From: Lacibacter luteus
GTDB taxonomy: Bacteria; Bacteroidota; Bacteroidia; Chitinophagales; Chitinophagaceae
Assembly: GCF_004118265.1 (NCBI RefSeq)
Contig: NZ_SDHW01000001.1
Location: 1,302,001-1,366,000, forward strand
DNA length: 64,000 nt
Direction of reading: 5' to 3'
How positions within the stretch are numbered: the stretch's first letter is position 1; each line of letters opens with the position of its first letter. A program made the translations under genes and the position numbers. Below, one piece after another: positions 32,973 to 42,080 of the stretch. The notes beneath the pieces were generated by a model, which was not told the DNA's origin, searched no databases, and worked only from the letters and a program-made list of their open reading frames with translations.

Positions 32973-34616
32973 ATGTGGATATTCCGGGTTAACCGCCTGT
33001 TCAGAAACAGTTTTCGTTTAATCAGCATCTTGTTTATCATCATTAAACATTTGCTGAAGAACAGCGTTTACAGCAATCGTTTTTTGCGCAGAATAATTGA
33101 CCCGAAAAGAAAAAATCTCACTTCCCGCTCGGAGCGTATCCGTTTTATGATCGAAGACCTTGGACCAACTTTCATAAAGTTCGGACAGATTATTGCCGAT
33201 CGTCCCGATCTTGTTTCAGAACAGTTACGCAACGAATTAAAAAAACTGCAATCATCTGCAAGGCCATTTGATAACGATATTGCTTACCGCATCATTGAAG
33301 AAGAGCTGGGCGATCCTTTACACGAAGTATTTCAACATCTCGATCATACACCTATTGCATCTGCATCTATTGCGCAGGTGTACAGAGGCGTTTTACGCAA
33401 CGGCGAAACTGTTGCAGTAAAAGTTCAACGTCCACACATCAAACAAAAAATATCCATCGATCTTGTATTGATAAAGATACTTGCAGAGCAGGTGGTAAAA
33501 ACATATCCGGAGCTTGCCAGTTTTAATGTAATTGAGTTTGTAGAAGATTTTGGAGAAATCATGAAGAAAGAACTTGATTTTACCAATGAAGCATCGAACA
33601 TGATGCGTTTCTCCGAAATGTTTAAACATGACGATTACTGTTACATTCCGAAAGTGTACAGCAATTACACCACACAAAAAATACTGGTAATGGAATTTGT
33701 TACCGGTATTGAGCCGGATGCAAAAGAGCAATTACAAACAAACGGATACGATATACAACAGATCGCTGTTAACGGCACCAACATTATTTTAAAAATGATT
33801 CTGCAACACGGATTTTTTCATGCCGATCCGCATGCAGGTAATTTGTTGATTCGTGAAAACAACCAGGTTGTATTGCTCGATCATGGCATGACGGCGAGTT
33901 TAAAACCAGCGCAGATACAGGCACTCATCAACTTCATGCTGGGCTTTGCAAGACAGGATACGCATCGTATTACCAAAGCATTACTGGCATTGCTCAACGT
34001 TAATTTTTATAAAGAGCAGGCCGATCTTGAATTTGAGATTGGCGAACTGATACAGAAGTACAGTTATATTCCTTACGACAAAGTTGATATTTCGAACCTG
34101 CTGGCCGACACGTTTAAAGTGATACTTCGCCATGGACTAAAAGTGCCAACCAACTTGTACATGTTACTGAAAGCATTGGGCACTATTCAGAAATTTGCAG
34201 AAGCGCTGGAAGCGGAGATTTCAATTATTGATATGATTGAACCTTATGCCATCAGTAAGGTGAAAGAAAAATTCAGTTTCGATGCCATTATTAATAAAGT
34301 AATCAACTCTGCAGAAGATTATCTCTACATCGTTGACCGCTTACCTACCGATATCAAAGAGATCGTAAACAACTTGCGTACAGGTGTATTAAAACATGAA
34401 ATTAATTTCAGGGAAGATAGTTTTACCAACAAGGCATTGCGACAGAATTTCAATCGTCTTGCATATGTATTTATTCTTGGTTTGCTGATGATTTGTGCAA
34501 CACTGCTCATGATCTATCAACCTGCAAGCGACGGTATAAAAATACTTTTCTACTCTACAGCAGCCATTTTGATATGGACAGGTTTTAAACTGTTGTTTAA
34601 TACAAAATTCAAGTGA
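32973..34616 (+). CDS. ABC1/UbiB (AarF) family atypical kinase
   Basis: The protein has 547 residues. The kinase-like core has the family-specific KxGQ motif (FIKFGQIIADRPDLVSEQL near 68-86), the Ala-rich loop SIAQVYRG, the ATP-site Lys in VAVKVQRPH, and HADPHAGN / LLDHG for the catalytic and metal loops. Two C-terminal transmembrane helices (about 497-517, 523-541) anchor it. UbiB-like proteins support isoprenoid-quinone synthesis or lipid handling, with ATPase activity; the exact role in menaquinone-using Bacteroidota is not defined. Confidence 0.93.
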   Translation: MWIFRVNRLFRNSFRLISILFIIIKHLLKNSVYSNRFLRRIIDPKRKNLTSRSERIRFMIEDLGPTFIKFGQIIADRPDLVSEQLRNELKKLQSSARPFDNDIAYRIIEEELGDPLHEVFQHLDHTPIASASIAQVYRGVLRNGETVAVKVQRPHIKQKISIDLVLIKILAEQVVKTYPELASFNVIEFVEDFGEIMKKELDFTNEASNMMRFSEMFKHDDYCYIPKVYSNYTTQKILVMEFVTGIEPDAKEQLQTNGYDIQQIAVNGTNIILKMILQHGFFHADPHAGNLLIRENNQVVLLDHGMTASLKPAQIQALINFMLGFARQDTHRITKALLALLNVNFYKEQADLEFEIGELIQKYSYIPYDKVDISNLLADTFKVILRHGLKVPTNLYMLLKALGTIQKFAEALEAEISIIDMIEPYAISKVKEKFSFDAIINKVINSAEDYLYIVDRLPTDIKEIVNNLRTGVLKHEINFREDSFTNKALRQNFNRLAYVFILGLLMICATLLMIYQPASDGIKILFYSTAAILIWTGFKLLFNTKFK

Positions 34617-34701
34617 TGAATGATGAGTAATGAGTCCTGAGCGAAGTCGAAGGACGTTGCTGTTGAGCATCGAGCGAAGTCGAGATGCGAAGAAACAAGT
34701 T
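34617..34701. repeat. Interspersed palindromic repeats
   Basis: GATGAATGATGAGTAATGAG (34616-34635) adjoins GTCCTGAGCGAAGTCGAAGG (34633-34652) and CATCGAGCGAAGTCGAGATG (34669-34688), the last a perfect-looking hairpin. These are members of families seen at 19663-19760 and 47640-47690. Confidence 0.7.
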
Positions 34702-36102
34702 TTACCGCATCAATATTCTCCACTCTTTGGGATAGTAATTGTTCATGCGGTTGCCTAATAATTTCATCCAGCCTAAACCAAACCCGTTATACGTTGCCAA
34801 TGCCCAACCTTTGTGCGGATGATCGATTTGCAGATCGTTCTTACGCAGATAATCCAATGCCTGTTCCTTGGTTAATTCAACACGTACAATATTGCTGTTA
34901 ACGTTTGTACTTACTGCTAATGCATGTTCGGGTAAGAGATCGTTCTTGGCAATACTCCCCAACTCAATTCCGGCATAACGCACTTTCAATTCCTGCATCA
35001 GGTATTGAATGGTTTCGTTCCATGCTGTTGGCACAGCTGCAATTACCTGGCCCTGCAATACAAAACTGTACACATCTGTTGTTTGCATCCATTGCGCAGC
35101 AATAGCTGCATCTTTCTTCGCAGGCTCCTGGTTCCTTTTTATTTTGATGCGTAACGGAGCAGGTGTTTCACTTTTTCGAAATGCTGCAATAAAAAATCCT
35201 TCGCCCTTTACTTTGTTGGGCCAGAAACGATAACCGTATGCACCTGAATTTGATTGCACTTCATCAATACTCCATTCTTCTTCCACCTTCAACCTTAAAC
35301 CTTCCACCTCAAACCTTTCACTCATCCAATCCAATATCGCTTCATCTTCTTCTGCAGAATAAGAACAGGTTGAATAGATGATTACGCCATCTTCTTTTAA
35401 ACAAGGCCATGCATCAGCTAATATACGTTGCTGCCGCTGACTACACAGTTCCACATTCGCTTCGCTCCATTCGTTGATGGCTTCGGGATCACGACGAAAC
35501 AAACCACTGCCACTGCAAGGCGCATCGATCACCAACACATCAAACAAACCGCTGAGTTTTGAAAAGGCTGATGGATCATTATTCGTCACCACTACATTAT
35601 CTGCTCCCCACTTAATGATATTTTCTTTGAGAATATTTACTCTTGATTGAATGACTTCATTACTCAGCAGCAAACTTTCCTTACTGATGACCGATTGCAA
35701 CAAAGTTGATTTGCCACCTGGTGCTGCACACAGATCGAGTACCAGCAATGGTTGCGAAAGATCAACTGTTTGCTTCATCGCTTCTTCAACAAATATGCTG
35801 CTTGCTTCCTGTACATAATAAGCACCGGCGTGCAATAACGGATCGAGTGTAAACAAAGGACGTTCGCTGAGGTAATAACCGTTAGATGACCAGGGAACGG
35901 GAGCGTGAATGGTGAGTGATGAGTGGTGAGTACCTGGCTCCTGGTTGTTTATTGACCATTGACCATTCACCATTGACCTCTTCAATGGATTCATCCGCAC
36001 CGACACCACCTGCTCTCCACTTTCATGCACCTGCACAAAAGCATCCCGATCAAAACTGTTGATCTTACTGAGCGAAGTCATCAAGGAAGCCGGTAGATTC
36101 AT
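34702..36102 (-). CDS. 16S rRNA m5C methyltransferase (RsmB/RsmF type) with repeat insertions
   Basis: The protein has 466 residues. The SAM-binding motif is LDLCAAPGGKST (123-134), DAPCSGSG carries catalytic Cys196, and STCSYSAEEDE carries the second Cys246. The C-terminal part (about 300-466) is the RNA-binding extension of RsmF/YebU-like enzymes. Two or three segments do not belong to the family. Residues 43-67 (MVNGQWSINNQEPGTHHSSL; DNA 35902-35976) match the insertion in fmt. Residues 262-277 (ERFEVEGLRLKVEEEW; DNA 35272-35319) come from an aaggttgaaggt-type repeat. The enzyme should still be active since the motifs are intact. Confidence 0.92.
   Translation of the reverse strand: MNLPASLMTSLSKINSFDRDAFVQVHESGEQVVSVRMNPLKRSMVNGQWSINNQEPGTHHSSLTIHAPVPWSSNGYYLSERPLFTLDPLLHAGAYYVQEASSIFVEEAMKQTVDLSQPLLVLDLCAAPGGKSTLLQSVISKESLLLSNEVIQSRVNILKENIIKWGADNVVVTNNDPSAFSKLSGLFDVLVIDAPCSGSGLFRRDPEAINEWSEANVELCSQRQQRILADAWPCLKEDGVIIYSTCSYSAEEDEAILDWMSERFEVEGLRLKVEEEWSIDEVQSNSGAYGYRFWPNKVKGEGFFIAAFRKSETPAPLRIKIKRNQEPAKKDAAIAAQWMQTTDVYSFVLQGQVIAAVPTAWNETIQYLMQELKVRYAGIELGSIAKNDLLPEHALAVSTNVNSNIVRVELTKEQALDYLRKNDLQIDHPHKGWALATYNGFGLGWMKLLGNRMNNYYPKEWRILMR
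35272..35319 (-). repeat. Repeat-derived insertion in the rRNA methyltransferase gene
   Basis: Plus-strand reading is TTCCACCTTCAACCTTAAAC then CTTCCACCTCAAACC, a typical direct repeat of short caacctt units, translated in-frame to a charged helix (residues 262-277). Confidence 0.55.
35902..35976 (-). repeat. Interspersed repeat inserted in-frame in the rRNA methyltransferase gene
   Basis: On the coding strand it reads TCAATGGTGAATGGTCAATG, a middle part with AACCAGGAGCC, then ACTCACCACTCATCACTCAC. It is homologous to 29311-29400 in fmt with the same frame (SMVNG...). The middle word AACCAGGAGCC recurs in the same gene near 35125-35140. Confidence 0.75.
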
Positions 36103-36586
36103 CTTCGGGTTTTTGTTCGTTGAGCGAAGTAACAGATTTTACCATTGCAACAATAAAAAACAGTCGGGCAATTGTAAAAAGTGTCCACCCAATAAATATA
36201 AACTGAGCTTCGTAGTCCGTTACTACACTACTTAACTCCCTAGAATCATACGCAGAGGGAAGAATGAACATAAGTACAGCGAACTCTACAATCGGTAGCA
36301 ACACTGAAGAGATGATTGTCATCCATAAATGCCAGCGAACAAGCTTACGCACAAAATATCGTTTCCTGAAAAAAATATAACATAGTGCTTCTACTAGCAA
36401 CACTACTGGCGGCATTATTTGAATAAAATTAATTACTGTAGATACGGGAACCTGTTTTGCTGCAGACGAACTTTCATTAAGCGACACGATGGTAATATAT
36501 GAAAACAGCAAAAGAAACACCCGAAAAAAAGACGACAACAAGAGTGTTACAAAAGCTGAAATAAATTTGATACGCCGATGTTTCAT
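36065..36586 (-). CDS. Small integral membrane protein, unknown
   Basis: The protein has 173 residues with four predicted transmembrane helices (about 8-30, 52-72, 85-110, 126-150) and a polar C-terminus (EQKPEDESTGFLDDF). No motif is recognised. The end overlaps the start of the methyltransferase gene by 38 bases, so it is either cotranslated or the methyltransferase starts at a later in-frame ATG. The DNA is AT-richer than its neighbours. Confidence 0.65.
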   Translation of the reverse strand: MKHRRIKFISAFVTLLLSSFFRVFLLLFSYITIVSLNESSSAAKQVPVSTVINFIQIMPPVVLLVEALCYIFFRKRYFVRKLVRWHLWMTIISSVLLPIVEFAVLMFILPSAYDSRELSSVVTDYEAQFIFIGWTLFTIARLFFIVAMVKSVTSLNEQKPEDESTGFLDDFAQ

Positions 36587-36590
36587 ATAA

Positions 36591-37391
36591 TTAGAATCTT
36601 ATTACAAAATGCTCTCTCTCCTTCTGCTCCTTCCTTAAAAACACAAGTCCGATAAAAAACAAATCAATTGTAAGTGTAACCTGTGGATGTTGTTTCAACT
36701 CTTCCCATGCTTCTTCCATTTCTGCACTCCAGTGAATATCATCAAACACAAACACCGTATCATTAATTGCTTTTGCCAGCAGCTGTTCAAAATAACGAAG
36801 TGTTGGTTCTTTACGGTGATTGCCATCTATGAACACAAAATCAAAAGCCGATTCAGGTTTACTGATCAGCTCCGGCAACGTTTCATCGAAGTTGCCAGTA
36901 TCAGCATTTACATTTTTCAACTGCAATGCATCAAACTGTTCTTGCGCCACAGCTGCAATAGCAGCAGAACCTTCCATGGTTGTTACAACAGCATTTGTAT
37001 TTGCTTTTGCCAGATAAGCAGTAGTAATTCCCAGCGATGTACCTAACTCCAGTATTTGTTTTGGCTGAAAATAATTCACCAGGCGAAACAGCAACTGTGC
37101 ATATTTCTTCGGCTTCAACGATGTTGCAGCGATCTGTTTTACCACACGCTGCTTTGTTAATCCCTTGGTTGAACCTGCACCAAAATCTTCAACTGTAAGC
37201 ACTGTTTCATTTTGCAACAACAGCCTTCGCTGTTCTTCCACTTCTGTATATGCAGGATGGTTAGTGGTATCATTCAACACCTTGGTAATAAGATCGAAAA
37301 CAAAAGGCGAATGCACACCATGCCCTTTGCCATTAGCTGCCGTGAAATAATAATGAAGGAATTTCTTTCCAATTTTAAAAGCTGAATACAT
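36591..37391 (-). CDS. Class I SAM-dependent O-methyltransferase-like protein
   Basis: The protein has 266 residues. A Rossmann methyltransferase core begins with ILELGTSLGITTAYLAKA (about 112-129, motif I), TTMEGS (motif II) and FDFVFIDGNHRKEPTLRYF (motif for metal/substrate in the O-methyltransferase 3 group). An N-terminal helical extension contains HGVHSPFVFDLI, frequent in Bacteroidota members. The substrate is unknown. It is followed 4 bases later by the small membrane protein gene and probably cotranscribed with the 37399 gene. Confidence 0.85.
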   Translation of the reverse strand: MYSAFKIGKKFLHYYFTAANGKGHGVHSPFVFDLITKVLNDTTNHPAYTEVEEQRRLLLQNETVLTVEDFGAGSTKGLTKQRVVKQIAATSLKPKKYAQLLFRLVNYFQPKQILELGTSLGITTAYLAKANTNAVVTTMEGSAAIAAVAQEQFDALQLKNVNADTGNFDETLPELISKPESAFDFVFIDGNHRKEPTLRYFEQLLAKAINDTVFVFDDIHWSAEMEEAWEELKQHPQVTLTIDLFFIGLVFLRKEQKEREHFVIRF

Positions 37392-37398
37392 TCGAATA

Positions 37399-38304
37399 TT
37401 AAACCGATGATTTTTTAATGAGTTCGGAAACTGACTGATATAAGCCTTTTTGTTGCAACGATTTTAAAAACGAAGCAGGATCGTCCTGATAAATTTGATC
37501 TACCTGTTCATTATAGCCAATATGAGCATGCGGTACATAATACCTTATCCCTCTGAAAAAAACGGAACGATTTTCATCACTATCACATGTAATGGTTTTC
37601 TGCAAACCGTCAGATGTAAGAAATTGAAATTTACCAACTTTGAAAAGCGTTATTACAAGAACCAATGTGTGCTTCTCTATAATCGGTTTAATCCATACAA
37701 TTCGTTCAGGCTCTTCATGCAACACAGTTTGCCAGTAATAACCACCTTTTAAATCGCCCTTAAACTTTCTCAAAAAATAAATGATTGCTATAAGAATTAC
37801 TCCAGCCGGTATAAAAAAAACAGGAAACTTCAATGCAGAATTAATGATAAAAAAAAGCAGTACCGCAAGAACCAGCAACGCAAACAGCGTTGATAAAGAT
37901 GCTTTTTCTGAAGAGCTTACAATAAATTTATTAAACTCTTCGTCGTTATAATCTGCAACAGGTAAATGTTCCATTAATTTTTCAATCTCATAGTTCGTTA
38001 AACCCTTACTCAACAAAAACGACATTACTTCCTCATCAGATTTACCATTCTTTCTTAAACGAAGAGCCTCTATCCATAAATCATTTTTAAGTTTCCACTG
38101 CTCTCTTTTTTGAATTTCATATTGATCGGAAGCTGCATTTCTACCAGGTAAATCAGGAAAATTTAACTTACGCTCTTCGAATACCTTTTTTAAAATTGTC
38201 AATGCTTCTGCGGTGATATTCTTCTTTTCCTTTAATGCAAAGCTTGTCAACTCTTCATCAGACAAAGAGAGATAATGCTGCTTTACAAGTTCGCTGTCAA
38301 TCAT
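37399..38304 (-). CDS. Membrane protein with helical N-terminal domain, unknown
   Basis: The protein has 301 residues. The first 60 residues are helical (LSLSDEELTSFALKEKKNITAEALTILKKVFEERK), a motif often seen in Bacteroidota proteins of unknown role. A second helical part ends at about 115, two transmembrane helices lie at about 135-155 and 160-178, then a mixed cytoplasmic domain. The start is 4 bases after the stop of folA, so it belongs to the folA transcript. No family is recognised. Confidence 0.7.
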   Translation of the reverse strand: MIDSELVKQHYLSLSDEELTSFALKEKKNITAEALTILKKVFEERKLNFPDLPGRNAASDQYEIQKREQWKLKNDLWIEALRLRKNGKSDEEVMSFLLSKGLTNYEIEKLMEHLPVADYNDEEFNKFIVSSSEKASLSTLFALLVLAVLLFFIINSALKFPVFFIPAGVILIAIIYFLRKFKGDLKGGYYWQTVLHEEPERIVWIKPIIEKHTLVLVITLFKVGKFQFLTSDGLQKTITCDSDENRSVFFRGIRYYVPHAHIGYNEQVDQIYQDDPASFLKSLQQKGLYQSVSELIKKSSV

Positions 38305-38308
38305 GTTA

Positions 38309-38827
38309 CTATACTATTTCAGAATTTATTCTATCCCAAACTTGTATTGAAAACGAATACGCATGCTTTTCATCAGCATTAAAATCACTGGTCTTGCTCA
38401 GGTTCCATTCGTTTACATCAAACGATGGAAAGAAAGCATCAGCTGCTTCAATGTTTGCATGCACTCTTGTAAGATAAATGCGGTTGGCAATTGGCAGCGC
38501 CTGCTCATAAATGTTTGCACCACCAGCGATGATAATTTCTTTTGTCGCCAGTTTCTTTGCCTGTGCAATGGCCTCTTCAAGCGAAGAAGCAAACCATACA
38601 TTTTCATAAGCAGAGGTCAAGCCCTGCTGTCTTGAAATAATAATATTGGTTCGTCCCTGCAATGGCTTACCTCCTACCGAATCAAATGTTTTTCTTCCCA
38701 TGATCACGGGCAATGCCCATGTGGTATTCTTGAAAAACTTCAGATCGGTTGGTAAATGCCAGAGCAACTGATTGTCTTTGCCGATGGCGTTATTGGAAGA
38801 AGCAGCTACAATTAAAGAAATAAGCAT
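38309..38827 (-). CDS. folA: Dihydrofolate reductase
   Basis: The protein has 172 residues from the ATG at 38827; a longer frame to 38917 adds 30 residues of translated repeat DNA. It opens MLISLIVAASSNNAIGKDNQLLWHLPTDLKFFKNTT, with the catalytic Asp in LPTDLKFFK, then VIMGRKTFDSVGGKPLQGR for NADPH and GGANIYEQALPIA. It reduces dihydrofolate. thyA lies 158 bases upstream on the same strand, the usual folate/thymidylate pairing. Confidence 0.97.
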   Translation of the reverse strand: MLISLIVAASSNNAIGKDNQLLWHLPTDLKFFKNTTWALPVIMGRKTFDSVGGKPLQGRTNIIISRQQGLTSAYENVWFASSLEEAIAQAKKLATKEIIIAGGANIYEQALPIANRIYLTRVHANIEAADAFFPSFDVNEWNLSKTSDFNADEKHAYSFSIQVWDRINSEIV

Positions 38828-38985
38828 GAATGAAAAATAAATAATGAAAAATTGAAAATGAAAAACGCCCAGCCTACTGCTTCTTTCGTCTTTCGTCGTT
38901 ACGCTGAGCTGTTTCAATACTCTTCAGAAAGATCGCCATCAACCCGTTACTTTCAATAAAAGCTTTTTCTACTATTTCATTTGCG

Positions 38986-39780
38986 TTACACCGCAACCGG
39001 TGCTTTTATTGCCGGATGGCTTTGGTAATTCTCCAGTGTAAAATCTTCGAACTTAAATTCAAAAATATCTTTCACTGCAGCATTCAGCTTCATGGTTGGT
39101 AATGCAAATGGCGTGCGGCTTAATTGCGTTTTCACCTGCTCCATATGGTTGCTGTAAATATGCACATCACCAAACGTATGCACAAAGTCGCCGGGCTGCA
39201 GATCGCATACCTGTGCTATCATCAATGTAAGCAATGCATACGATGCAATGTTGAACGGCACACCTAAAAACACATCGGCACTGCGTTGGTATAACTGGCA
39301 GCTTAATTTTCCATCAGCTACGTAGAATTGAAAAATAGTATGACAAGGCATCAATGCCATCTTTGGCAGATCGGCCACATTCCATGCACTGATGATGAGA
39401 CGGCGACTGTCGGGATTCTTTTTGATCTGGTTGATGAGATCGGTTACCTGGTCGATCACCACACCGTTTGCTCCTTCCCAGCTTCGCCACTGTTTACCGT
39501 ACACCGGACCAAGCTCACCATTTTCATCGGCCCATTCATCCCAAATGCTTACACCGTTTTCTTTGAGGTAAGCAGTATTGGTTTCGCCTTTGAGGAACCA
39601 CAATAATTCATGAATGATGCTGCGCAGGTGCACTTTCTTCGTTGTTACCAACGGAAAACCTTCGCTCAGATCGAAACGCATCTGGTAACCGAATACGCTT
39701 TTTGTACCTGTACCGGTACGATCGGTTTTTTCGGTTCCATTATCCAATATATGCTGCAGTAAAGAGAGGTATTGTTGCAT
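38986..39780 (-). CDS. thyA: Thymidylate synthase
   Basis: The protein has 264 residues, the usual length. Phosphate-binding Arg21 is in DRTGTGT, the catalytic Cys146 in [14 protein letters not shown], and the substrate site [20 protein letters not shown] with HIYSNHMEQ are all present. It makes dTMP from dUMP with methylenetetrahydrofolate and regenerates substrate for the neighbouring folA product. It is followed by folA. Confidence 0.98.
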   Translation of the reverse strand: MQQYLSLLQHILDNGTEKTDRTGTGTKSVFGYQMRFDLSEGFPLVTTKKVHLRSIIHELLWFLKGETNTAYLKENGVSIWDEWADENGELGPVYGKQWRSWEGANGVVIDQVTDLINQIKKNPDSRRLIISAWNVADLPKMALMPCHTIFQFYVADGKLSCQLYQRSADVFLGVPFNIASYALLTLMIAQVCDLQPGDFVHTFGDVHIYSNHMEQVKTQLSRTPFALPTMKLNAAVKDIFEFKFEDFTLENYQSHPAIKAPVAV

Positions 39781-39852
39781 GGGTGCAAGGTAAAGAAAAG
39801 CCGATAGTCTTTAGCCCATAGCCAATAGTTGTGGGGAATGTGTGGATGAAAA
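39781..39852. repeat. Short interspersed repeat, gccgatag family
   Basis: GCCGATAGTCTTTAGCCCAT (39801-39820) followed by AGCCAATAG is close to the GCCGATAGCCTTTAGCCGAT at the parA stop (28021-28040). Confidence 0.5.
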
Positions 39853-41082
39853 TTACACTCCTCTCCGCTTCAATTCTTTCTTGATCAGCGCCAGCTCTCT
39901 GCCTGTTTGTCCGCTTACCGAACTGTTTTCCTGTGCACGACGCATCAGGTAGGGCACTACATCTTCAATGGGCCCAAAAGGCAGGTACTTGCTTACCGAA
40001 TAACCTTCTTTGGCAAGATTGAATGTAATATGATCGCTCATGCCGTACAGCTGACTGAAATGCACATGCGGATGATTGTGCGGCAAACCTTTTTCGTGCA
40101 ACAAACCGGCCGCAAGCAGATTGCTTTGTTCGTTATGCGATGCTACAATGGTTGCAATACGCTCAACATGTGCTAAACAAAATTCTACCGCACGGTTATA
40201 GTCACGGTCGCAGGTTTCTTTATCTGGCTGAATAGGTGAAGGATAATTCATAGCGGCTGCACGCTCCCGTTCTTTTTCCATATAAGCCCCACGAACAATC
40301 TTGATACCAAGAATAAAATTGCGTTGTTCAGCAGCTTCATAACAATCGCATAAAAACTGGTAACGATCGTGGCGATACAGCTGTGCTGTATTGTACAGTA
40401 CTGCTGTTGTTTTGTTGTATTGATCCATCATCAGCATGGTTAATGCATCTACCGGATCCTGTATCCATGTTTCTTCTGCATCGATCAATACACCTACTTT
40501 TTTGGCAGCTGCAGCAGAACAGATTTTTTCCATGCGGTTGCACACCCGTTGCCATTCTGCTTTTTCATCGGCACCCAGTTGTTCCAATGCAGCTTCATAA
40601 CGACGCACCAACGTACCGGATGCATTTGCCATCAGTCCATCCATTTTTTCGAGTAAAGCAAAACGTGCAATGCCGGTTACCTTCACACTCATAAACGGAA
40701 TATTGGCCTGTGTAGCTGCGTAATTAATTACACTAATAAACTGGCTGCAGGAATGATCTTTTTCTTCTTCGCCATAATCGCCTCCTTCCACGCCGTAATC
40801 GAGAATTACCTGTACATGAAACTCTTCCAGTTTATCGGCAACTTTGGCTGTTTGCTCCAATGTTTCGCCACCTACAAACTGTTCGAATATTGTTTTACGG
40901 ATAATACCTTTAATTGGTAATTTGACTTTAATGGCCCAGGGAGTAATACGGGTGCCAATGTTTACCAGCCACTGGTAACCCATGGAAGAAAAAAGGAAAT
41001 GTGCTTTTTTTAACTGCGTATCATTCTTATAGGCGAACGCATTAGCGGTATTCTCGAAAGATACCTTCGAATTGTTCTGCAT
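39853..41082 (-). CDS. Proline dehydrogenase
   Basis: The protein has 409 residues. It has the PRODH TIM-barrel motifs: VQVILDYGVEGGDYG, VKVTGIARF, IDAEETWIQDPVD, FILGIKIVRGAYMEKER for the flavin/substrate site and the end YLPFGPIEDVVPYLMRRAQEN. It oxidises proline to pyrroline-5-carboxylate with FAD, at the membrane. It is a monofunctional enzyme; the P5C dehydrogenase partner is not in this window. Confidence 0.94.
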   Translation of the reverse strand: MQNNSKVSFENTANAFAYKNDTQLKKAHFLFSSMGYQWLVNIGTRITPWAIKVKLPIKGIIRKTIFEQFVGGETLEQTAKVADKLEEFHVQVILDYGVEGGDYGEEEKDHSCSQFISVINYAATQANIPFMSVKVTGIARFALLEKMDGLMANASGTLVRRYEAALEQLGADEKAEWQRVCNRMEKICSAAAAKKVGVLIDAEETWIQDPVDALTMLMMDQYNKTTAVLYNTAQLYRHDRYQFLCDCYEAAEQRNFILGIKIVRGAYMEKERERAAAMNYPSPIQPDKETCDRDYNRAVEFCLAHVERIATIVASHNEQSNLLAAGLLHEKGLPHNHPHVHFSQLYGMSDHITFNLAKEGYSVSKYLPFGPIEDVVPYLMRRAQENSSVSGQTGRELALIKKELKRRGV

Positions 41083-41126
41083 GCTTTTACGATTTGAGGT
41101 GGCAAATATAGCAGAATTTGAAGCCG

Positions 41127-41990
41127 CTACTCCTGTTTTTGCACCAGCACCAACATGATATTTCGCACAAAACCCGGTTCAATTTTATATTCTTTTACGA
41201 GTTCTTTCTGTTTAACAGTTATCTGTAAGCTAAGCTTGCTCTTACTCTGCGATTGATTAATTACAATAATATCACTTCTTCCCGGTTGTACTTTATGCAC
41301 TCGTATGCGCAAAGGCTTTTTATACAGGCTGAAAGCCTCGGCAACCGGTTCATCGTTAAGCAGTATAGTTACCGAATCGTTTATATTTTTTTCAACAGAG
41401 CTGATATCGATCACCAGTTCGCTGCTGTCTACCTCTATTTCAGCTATTTTTTGATAAAGCCTTTCTTCCGGCTGTAACATAATTCCGGCCAATTCAATAC
41501 TTGTATATACTTCCTCTAAATAAGTTTCCACTTCTTCTTTTGCAGATTCGGATACCGCCGAGTCTGTTTTCTTTGCTGTAAAGAGATCGCCTTCTTCATT
41601 TGCCCATATCCATTTGCAGTTTACTAAAGTATCGTTGCCGGCATTGGAAAAATTCAATTCAAGTCGTTGAAAAAAACTGCAGTCCTGCGTTGTCATGGCG
41701 ACACCTCTCCGTACATTTTTCCGAATAAGGCGTACTCCTTTCTGATTCATTCTGCCCGAAACAAGATAGTCGCAACCATACACTGTGCCTTTATTGTAAC
41801 CACGTGTTGAAATAATGCCTACCAATTCTGTATCTGTCTCCATCAGCTCCAGCCGCACATTCATTTTATTTTTCTTATCGCCTTGCAGAAAAAAACTTCC
41901 TTCCCAAACACCAACTGGATTTTGTGCAAATGCAACAACAGTTGCCATACAGCAGAAAAAAAGGAGAACAAGGAAAGCCTTTACTTGCAT
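41127..41990 (-). CDS. Secreted protein of a four-copy tandem family (copy D)
   Basis: The protein has 287 residues with a signal peptide (1-22). The family core is GVWEGSFFL, then a strand-rich module with STRGYNKGTVYGCDY and VRRGVAMTTQDCSFF. The Cys in YGCDY and in QDC are conserved in all copies and may pair. A linker with SESAKEEV leads to a second domain with ISSVEKNINDSVTILLND. The end is variable (LVLVQKQE). No known domain is recognised. It is the last of four paralogues in the same direction. Its start-codon hairpin differs from the others (CGCTC / GAGCG). Confidence 0.75.
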   Translation of the reverse strand: MQVKAFLVLLFFCCMATVVAFAQNPVGVWEGSFFLQGDKKNKMNVRLELMETDTELVGIISTRGYNKGTVYGCDYLVSGRMNQKGVRLIRKNVRRGVAMTTQDCSFFQRLELNFSNAGNDTLVNCKWIWANEEGDLFTAKKTDSAVSESAKEEVETYLEEVYTSIELAGIMLQPEERLYQKIAEIEVDSSELVIDISSVEKNINDSVTILLNDEPVAEAFSLYKKPLRIRVHKVQPGRSDIIVINQSQSKSKLSLQITVKQKELVKEYKIEPGFVRNIMLVLVQKQE

Positions 41991-42080
41991 ACGCTCTCAA
42001 GATACAATTATGAGCGAAAATGCAACCATTGAAAATTTAAAAAACTGTTAACCGTTTTTAAAAATGTGCTGAAGTATTAT

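Noticed and set aside
34325-34670. Minus-strand frames at the end of the UbiB-like gene
   Set aside because: They overlap the conserved C-terminal membrane helices and have no recognisable domain.
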